Shown here one piece after another: positions 58,922-64,000 of a stretch of DNA of 64,000 bases (position 1 is its first letter; every line of letters starts with the position of its first letter). This DNA comes from Mycocentrospora acerina. Lineage: Eukaryota > Ascomycota > Dothideomycetes > Pleosporales. The notes under the pieces are model-generated. The model did no database searches, was not told where the DNA came from, and worked only from the letters and a program-made list of their open reading frames with translations. The DNA lies in contig JAKUHH010000250.1 in assembly GCA_022701365.1 (NCBI GenBank), forward strand, positions 434,001-498,000. Direction: 5' to 3'. A program made the position numbers and the translations under genes.

Positions 58922-59956
58922 ATGGGCTGGCTCTGGGGCAGCGGCGACAGCCCCGCCCACGACAACCTCGACCCGTCCCTGCGCGACTTTCTCAAGAACG
59001 AAGCTCCCACCGGCCCCGCGCCCACGCTGCCACCCCAACAGCCCAAGTCCAAGCCCGCCGACACTCGCACGCCCACACAATCACCGCCACAGACATTGAC
59101 ATCACCGTCACCGTCGACATCGACACAACCACACACCCAAACAGCCGCAGACCCCGACAAGCCCCGCGTCCCCCCGCAGTCGCAATTCCAAGACGGCCGC
59201 TACGCCCACCTCTGGAAAAACTACACGCCGCAAAATGTCATCGACGACCGCGGCAAATCGGAGCAGGACCGCCTGCGTGACCTCGTCGATCAGTACAATG
59301 CGCGCCAGGGCTCCGTAGGCCGCGCCGCCATGGAAAATTGCGCCCTCGAGTACATGGAGCAGTTCGAGTGCTTCCGCAATCCCTCGAGTTGGTGGTCGCG
59401 CGGTACCATGTGCCACGCCGAGTCGGTCAAATTCAATCGCTGCTACGACGTCCAGGGCAAATTCATGAAAGCCCTCGGCTACCTGACCATGGACGCCCGC
59501 ACCCCAGAGGAGGACGAGCGCATACAAATGCACGCCGACAAGCTGTACCAGCAGATGCTGCAGCAAGAGGCTGAAATCGAAGAGGCAAAGAAGCAGGGCC
59601 TCCCAGCACCCACATTCGACAGCGTCCTCTCAAAGAAGAACATCTCCCGCGTTACAGCCGGCAAACCACTCCCAGTCGTCCCCATCGCCGAAGCAACAAA
59701 ACAAGACGAGGAAGATCTATGGAGTCAGATCAAGCCAGAATCTCGCAAAGAGTACCAGAGGAAGCTCGCCGAACTGCCCCCAGAAGACCAGGAATTCGAA
59801 AAGCTTGCCATGCTAGGAGAACTCAAAGCATCCACAGGCATGGCCAAAAAGGTAGAAGCCACCTTCATTTCTGAACGTATAGCTCGCATGAAGAGGAAAG
59901 AAGCAGGCCAGGCCACACTCGGGGATACAATCAAAACTTGGTGGGGCTGGGGATAA
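58922..59956 (+). CDS. Twin-CX9C DUF3128 (Emi1/PANTS-like) protein
   Basis: Single exon, 344 residues, starting MGWLWGSGDSPAHDNLDPSL. A Pro/Thr-rich linker leads to the conserved core: FQDGRYAHLWKNYTPQ, then C140-x9-C150 (CALEYMEQFEC) and C164-x9-C174 (CHAESVKFNRC). This twin CX9C pair is the DUF3128 (PF11326) core found in yeast Emi1. Twin CX9C proteins typically fold by disulfide relay in the mitochondrial intermembrane space, but that is inference here, as no targeting peptide is obvious. The C-terminal half is helical and charged (QMLQQEAEIEEAKKQG) and ends TLGDTIKTWWGWG, a tail that echoes the WLWG of the N-terminus. It shares a 297-bp divergent promoter with the Ame1-like gene. Confidence 0.75.
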   Translation: MGWLWGSGDSPAHDNLDPSLRDFLKNEAPTGPAPTLPPQQPKSKPADTRTPTQSPPQTLTSPSPSTSTQPHTQTAADPDKPRVPPQSQFQDGRYAHLWKNYTPQNVIDDRGKSEQDRLRDLVDQYNARQGSVGRAAMENCALEYMEQFECFRNPSSWWSRGTMCHAESVKFNRCYDVQGKFMKALGYLTMDARTPEEDERIQMHADKLYQQMLQQEAEIEEAKKQGLPAPTFDSVLSKKNISRVTAGKPLPVVPIAEATKQDEEDLWSQIKPESRKEYQRKLAELPPEDQEFEKLAMLGELKASTGMAKKVEATFISERIARMKRKEAGQATLGDTIKTWWGWG

Positions 59957-60191
59957 ATGAGTTGAGAGAATGGAACAGATGAACATGAACAAGATCAAAA
60001 TGACTGTAAATGCTGTATAACTAACCATTTTGTACTTTTTAAAAAAAGATACCATTACGATATTCACGTTTGCCAATTTCAACTTTCCACTTACTCACTA
60101 ATCTCACGCACTTCTTATCTTCCACCTCCCATTCACGACTTCCTCAACCGATCGCAAGAATGAAGAAATGGAAATACAAAATAATCCAAAA

Positions 60192-60291
60192 ACATACAAC
60201 AGCAGGGATTCGCCAGTGGTCACCCACCTGACTACTACTAGTCTGCCAGTACGTTGCTTAGATAGGGCTAGGCGAACAGGAAGCCTTGTTT
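60192..60291 (-). pseudogene. 5S rRNA pseudogene, 5' truncated
   Basis: Clearly related to the two intact 5S genes of the window but lacking their first ~19-20 nt and carrying several substitutions plus a 3-nt insertion (ACTACTACTAG for ACTACTAG on the plus strand). Most substitutions are transitions. With the 5' strand of the terminal helix missing, it cannot form normal 5S rRNA. Confidence 0.85.
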
Positions 60292-60608
60292 GTTATCTCC
60301 TACTTAACTAGCAGAAAGACTCTTAAATTTACTGTAAGCAATGTAACGACGCAAGTAAGCAGAAAATGATCTGAATTAGGTCTGATGTCTACTACAAGAC
60401 TAATAGGCGTGCTAGGACTAGAGAGTATACTAAAGATACTATTCTCTACACCTATAGATCTTGTACAAAAAGGATACAGAAAAACTACTCTATAAGGATA
60501 ATCTACCTGCGTCTTTATATACCTTTAGCTTAAGGCATGCTAAGGTAGGTAGAGGAGGGTATTAGGTGGCTACTGGATAGGTGATGGTTGATTCAGGGGT
60601 AAACTATG

Positions 60609-60803
60609 TGTAACGGTCAGGCACCCTGTCCTTGCTATTAATACTACGTATTAATCCTAATTATACCAAAAAGTAAGCACAAGAGTACCAAAGCAAGTAT
60701 TCTATGTGTAGTTTAATATATATGGGGCCAGCACTATACTTTACCGACTAGATACTATAAGCGAGCTAAACTACGTTGAATGTGCACAAGATTAGTTGTT
60801 ACA
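60609..60803. mobile_element. Possible solo LTR, 195 bp
   Basis: The segment starts TGTAACGG and ends GTTACA, giving 6-bp inverted ends with the TG...CA form of long terminal repeats. It is flanked by CTATG and CTAAG, a 5-bp target duplication with one mismatch. No internal retrotransposon sequence is present. Confidence 0.4.
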
Positions 60804-60808
60804 CTAAG

Positions 60809-60831
60809 ATGTAATGTTGTAGACATTACAT
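60809..60831. repeat. Perfect 9-bp hairpin, 5-nt loop
   Basis: ATGTAATGT, loop TGTAG, then the exact complement ACATTACAT. It lies immediately beyond the proposed LTR duplication. Confidence 0.8.
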
Positions 60832-61302
60832 GTTACTTTACTGGGTATTTCAGTGGTAATTTTTAAATAAGCAAATACCATGTAGAGTGTTACAAAAGTC
60901 GATTATATTATTCAAGTAGTAAGAAGCTTCTTTACAAGTCTATGTTCTTAGTTTTACCGCGCAATAATTAGCAATAATAGGTAAATAGTTTGAAATCAGA
61001 GAAAATATTGATAATATTATAATAATTGAATTTAAAGGTATAACACCAATTAAAATTTTAGATTATTTTTGATCTTCTTGACGTAATGATAATAGAGTTA
61101 GGTGTTGTAATAAATGCACCTATATTATGACGTGTAGCAAGCTGCCGTATGCCCCAAACGCTCCTGGCTGAATCCTTTGTCTTTTCACGCTTGCCAAAGA
61201 TAGCTGTAGCGGGTTGCTGCCTGCTTGGCGTTATTATCTTTACTATAACACGTCCTCGCTCGTCTCCACATTACATATCCAGCACGAGTTAGATTTGCTA
61301 AG

Positions 61303-63086
61303 ATGTCCTCCACCTTGACAACTGACGTAATTGAGCTCCAGACGTTACCAGCTATCGCCTTCCCAAATTCGTCGTGGCCTAAAGACATTTTCAAGCGTTT
61401 CAATACCCATTCTGAAGATCGCGAAGCCATCGACACTCCCAATGCCCCCGATGACGCCTCTGTGACCCCCTCCCTGGAGGAGCGACCTCTGTCCAAACTC
61501 CAATTGGCGATGACCATTCTGCAGCCATCCATTGTAAATTTCTTTGGCAGCTTCACATCAGGCATCATCACTGTTGGCCTTCCGATCATTGCATCATCTA
61601 TATCCCTCCAGCGCTCTCTATACCTCTGGCCATCCTCCGTCTACAGTCTCACGTCTGGTGCTACTCTTTTGATCGCCGGTTCCGCTGCCGATATCATCGG
61701 CGCGCGACGTGTCGAGGTCTGCGGCATATTCCTTCTAGGTGTATTTATCCTTTCGTGTGGCTTTTCCCAAACCGGCAATCAGCTTGTCGTATTTCGCGCC
61801 CTGCAGGGCATAGCTTTGGCTATGCACATTCCGGCCTCTGTCTCAATTATCGCGTCGGCCGTGCCCGCAGGCAGGGCACGGAACATCGGCTTCGGTTGCT
61901 TGGGTCTGAGCCAGCCGCTAGGGTTTTCATTTGGCACGGTACTCAGTGGAATCATGATCAAGAGGATTGGATGGCGATCTGGGTTTTACCTGTCGGGAGC
62001 TGCAATCTTGATTGTTGCTGCCGCCTCTTGGATGACGCTACCCAAGGTTAAGACTGAGGCTGAAGGCATCACAATAAGAGACTTACTAAAGAAGTTGAGG
62101 AAAGAAGTCGATTGGGTTGGAGGAACTATTGCTGGTAGCGGACTGGCATTGTTGTCCTACGTCTTCGCGTGAGTAAATTGAAGCTATTGTACTAAATACC
62201 ATGGAATCTAAGACTAACCTACTACAGGATGGTAAGCGCCGACCTGTCCATAATTCGATCTGCAACAACTGCTTCACTGCTTGCTGTCAGCCTCGTGCTG
62301 CTCATTGCATTTCCTCTTTGGATGCAATATCGCGAACGCAAAGGACAATCCGCTCTTGTTCCTAATTCGCTATGGAAAAACCTGCCATTCTCAAGCATCT
62401 GCGCGCTTGTTGCATTGTCATATGGCGCGACGAATTCGATGATGATATTCTCTAGCCTGTAGTAAGCATAAGATTCAAGGATTCAGATACCTAGAAGCCG
62501 CTAACCAATTCCTAGTTTTCAAGAAGTCCAGAATCATTCCACGCTCATTGCGTCTCTATACCTTCTTCCCAACCTCATTGTCGGCGTGTGTATCAATCTG
62601 AGTGTGGGCATCTTCGTCGATCGGCTGCCTGCAGGCTGGCTTATAGTGGGATCCTCGATACTGTGCGCTCTCGCACCGCTCATGATGGCATTGGTCAACC
62701 CAGACTGGAAGTACTATTATCTCGAGCTTTGGGCGCAGATGCTCGCTCCTTTGGGCACTAATGTACTCTTCACAGTGGGCCTTATCATTGTGAGTGATAA
62801 CTTCCCTCAGAGAACTCAGGCTCTTGCAGGTGCTGTCTTCAGCACAGCATCTCAGTTTGGAACAAGCTTGGGGGTTGGAATATGCCAGGTGGTCGCTCTA
62901 GGGGTGATGGGATCAGACGTAAACTCGAGCGGCGATGGAAACAGTGCAACCTCGGATGATGCTCGTAACATGCTGAGGGGGTATCGGGCGGGCTTCTGGA
63001 CCATGTTCGCCTCGATGGTGTGTTGTGTTCTTATTGCGATTGTGGGATTGCGGCGGACCGGCAAGGTGGGCTTGAAGAAGGACTAG
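61303..63086 (+). CDS. MFS transporter, DHA2-like drug/H+ antiporter type
   Basis: Plasma-membrane proton-driven exporter family. Exons 61303..62168, 62228..62461 and 62516..63086 give 556 residues in frame, with introns of 59 and 54 nt. The cytosolic N-terminus (about 75 residues) leads to a series of hydrophobic helices, about fourteen by eye. The loop between helices 2 and 3 reads AGSAADIIGARRVEVCGI, the G-x-x-x-D-x-x-G-x-R/K-R pattern of MFS. The fourth helix carries FRALQGIALAMHIPASVSII, typical of the DHA2 family, and helix 5 has GCLGLSQPLGFSFGTVLSGI (motif C). A charged stretch (DLLKKLRKEVDWVGG) links helices 6 and 7. It resembles aminotriazole-resistance-type transporters; the substrate cannot be read from sequence. 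No cluster genes are adjacent. It lies between two 5S-related sequences. Confidence 0.9.
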
Positions 63087-63341
63087 AGTTGTGGATGAAT
63101 GGAATTCCTTTGGAACATGGTATCTAAAATTCCTTTAGGTTTCTTAATTTTGATTCGTTAGCTGGTGGAATCAACTGATTCTGAACATGTCTTTTGTATG
63201 TGAAATTGATGGAATTTTCGGTCGGCAGTTACGGCTTGGCAAGAGGGCAGGTGTTGATGGTACCAAGGTGTACGCCACACTTCAACCAGAGCTTATGATG
63301 CCCTAGGAATGAAGACTTGGAAACAAAAAAGATGAACAAAA

Positions 63342-63460
63342 ACATACAACAGCGGGGATTCGCCAGTGGTCACCCACCTGACTACTAGTCCGCCGGTACG
63401 TTGCTTAAATAGGGCTGAGCGAACGGGAAGCCTTGTTTTCAACGTCCTATGGTCGTATGT
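63342..63460 (-). rRNA. 5S ribosomal RNA, intact copy 2
   Basis: Identical over all 119 nt to the copy at 16275-16393, on the same strand. The flanking sequences differ, as expected for dispersed 5S genes. The 3' end is followed on the minus strand by a T run. Confidence 0.93.
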
Positions 63461-64000
63461 GTTCACTTATCGAGATTGAACGTTTATAGATCAAAGTTGA
63501 CATGATAGGCTTATAGTAGTTGATGCTTTTTCTGTCCTACAGCACCCTTTAAAATGCAGGAATTTCAAAATTTAATAATATGATGTCAAGGAATGCTGAA
63601 TAAAAGAGTCTATAATTCGTAAATAAGAATCACAATCAACTGGTCTAGGACATCTGACTATTAAGGTGCGATCATAACAGATTTTAACATGTCTCAGTTA
63701 AGAACCAGAATATTACAAACATCTCTACTCTCTCGGTTTTACAGAAAGCTGCGCGGCAAAAGGGCTAAATACTTAGTTGGTATGTTTGATTATCATGTAC
63801 TAAAGTCAACGTAATCAGCCCCCTTAGAGCAATTATTCTTCCCACCTATTTTCTATGCGTTGGAAATATCTAATCAACAAAAGCGTCTTTTTAATCACAC
63901 TCATTAGTTGAGAAAAAGCTTGTATTCTCAAATGCTGATATGTTCAAAGGAAGAATCTTCCTGTTAAGTATGTATCTGATAGGTCTTCTTTTATTAACCT
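63461..64000. other. AT-rich end of window, no gene seen
   Basis: AT-rich with stops in all frames; probably the start of another decayed island. Confidence 0.55.

Larger units (their letters stand above)
59957..61302. other. AT-rich region between CX9C gene and MFS gene
   Basis: Contains the 5S pseudogene, the possible solo LTR and a hairpin, listed separately. The rest (about 60.85-61.15 kb) is very AT-rich with no open frame; the final ~100 bp are the MFS promoter and leader. Confidence 0.55.

Noticed and set aside
1..64000. tRNA genes
   Set aside because: I looked for the GGTTCGAAT-type T-arm on both strands and found no site with a matching D-arm and acceptor stem; a tRNA scan would be decisive.
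1..64000. CRISPR arrays or secondary-metabolite clusters
   Set aside because: No regularly spaced repeats are present and no polyketide, peptide or terpene synthase genes are seen; the MFS transporter and Zn2Cys6 regulator are 17 kb apart with unrelated genes between them.

Overview
The window looks like nuclear DNA of a filamentous ascomycete, most likely a Dothideomycete of the Pleosporales type; the lineage is inference. Protein genes are dense, with short introns (about 48-66 nt) carrying GT/AG ends and CTAAC or CTGAC branch sites. The 5S rRNA genes are dispersed single copies. Gene-rich stretches alternate with AT-rich islands holding decayed repeats and genes whose stop codons look like C-to-T damage at CpA, as left by repeat-induced point mutation (RIP). 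I rebuilt exon structures by hand; every multi-exon gene model given as complete closes in frame.

Layout. 1-1725: 3' part of a HET-domain gene. 2.3-13.2 kb: a housekeeping block with SLA2 (endocytic actin adaptor), SLU7 (second-step splicing factor) and, divergent from SLU7, REV3 (DNA polymerase zeta). 13.2-19.3 kb: an AT-rich island with a decayed LINE-type RNase H fragment, an intact 5S rRNA gene and a tiny three-exon secreted-protein gene. 19.4-27.1 kb: a single-pass membrane protein with an EGF-like ectodomain, a hypothetical gene and the kinetochore gene NNF1. 28.2-29.2 kb: an AA9 lytic polysaccharide monooxygenase. 29.2-34.4 kb: a second AT-rich island with a decayed CorA-like gene. 34.4-35.2 kb: a MARVEL-like four-helix membrane protein. 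39.6-44.8 kb: POB3 (FACT) and a Zn2Cys6 regulator. 44.8-51.3 kb: no gene I can support. 51.3-60.0 kb: a lineage-type CxxC protein, an F-box-like protein, an Ame1/CENP-U-like kinetochore gene and a divergent twin-CX9C (DUF3128) gene. 60-64 kb: a 5S pseudogene, a possible solo LTR, a 14-helix MFS transporter and a second intact 5S gene.

Most genes are independent housekeeping or accessory functions; I see no biosynthetic cluster, CRISPR, plasmid or phage-like system. The points most worth following are the POB3 start codon that exists only after splicing, the small secreted protein inside a decayed island, the AA9 enzyme whose copper histidine is not directly after a standard signal peptide, the Ame1-like N-terminus beside an NNF1 gene in the same window, and the RIP-like CorA pseudogene.
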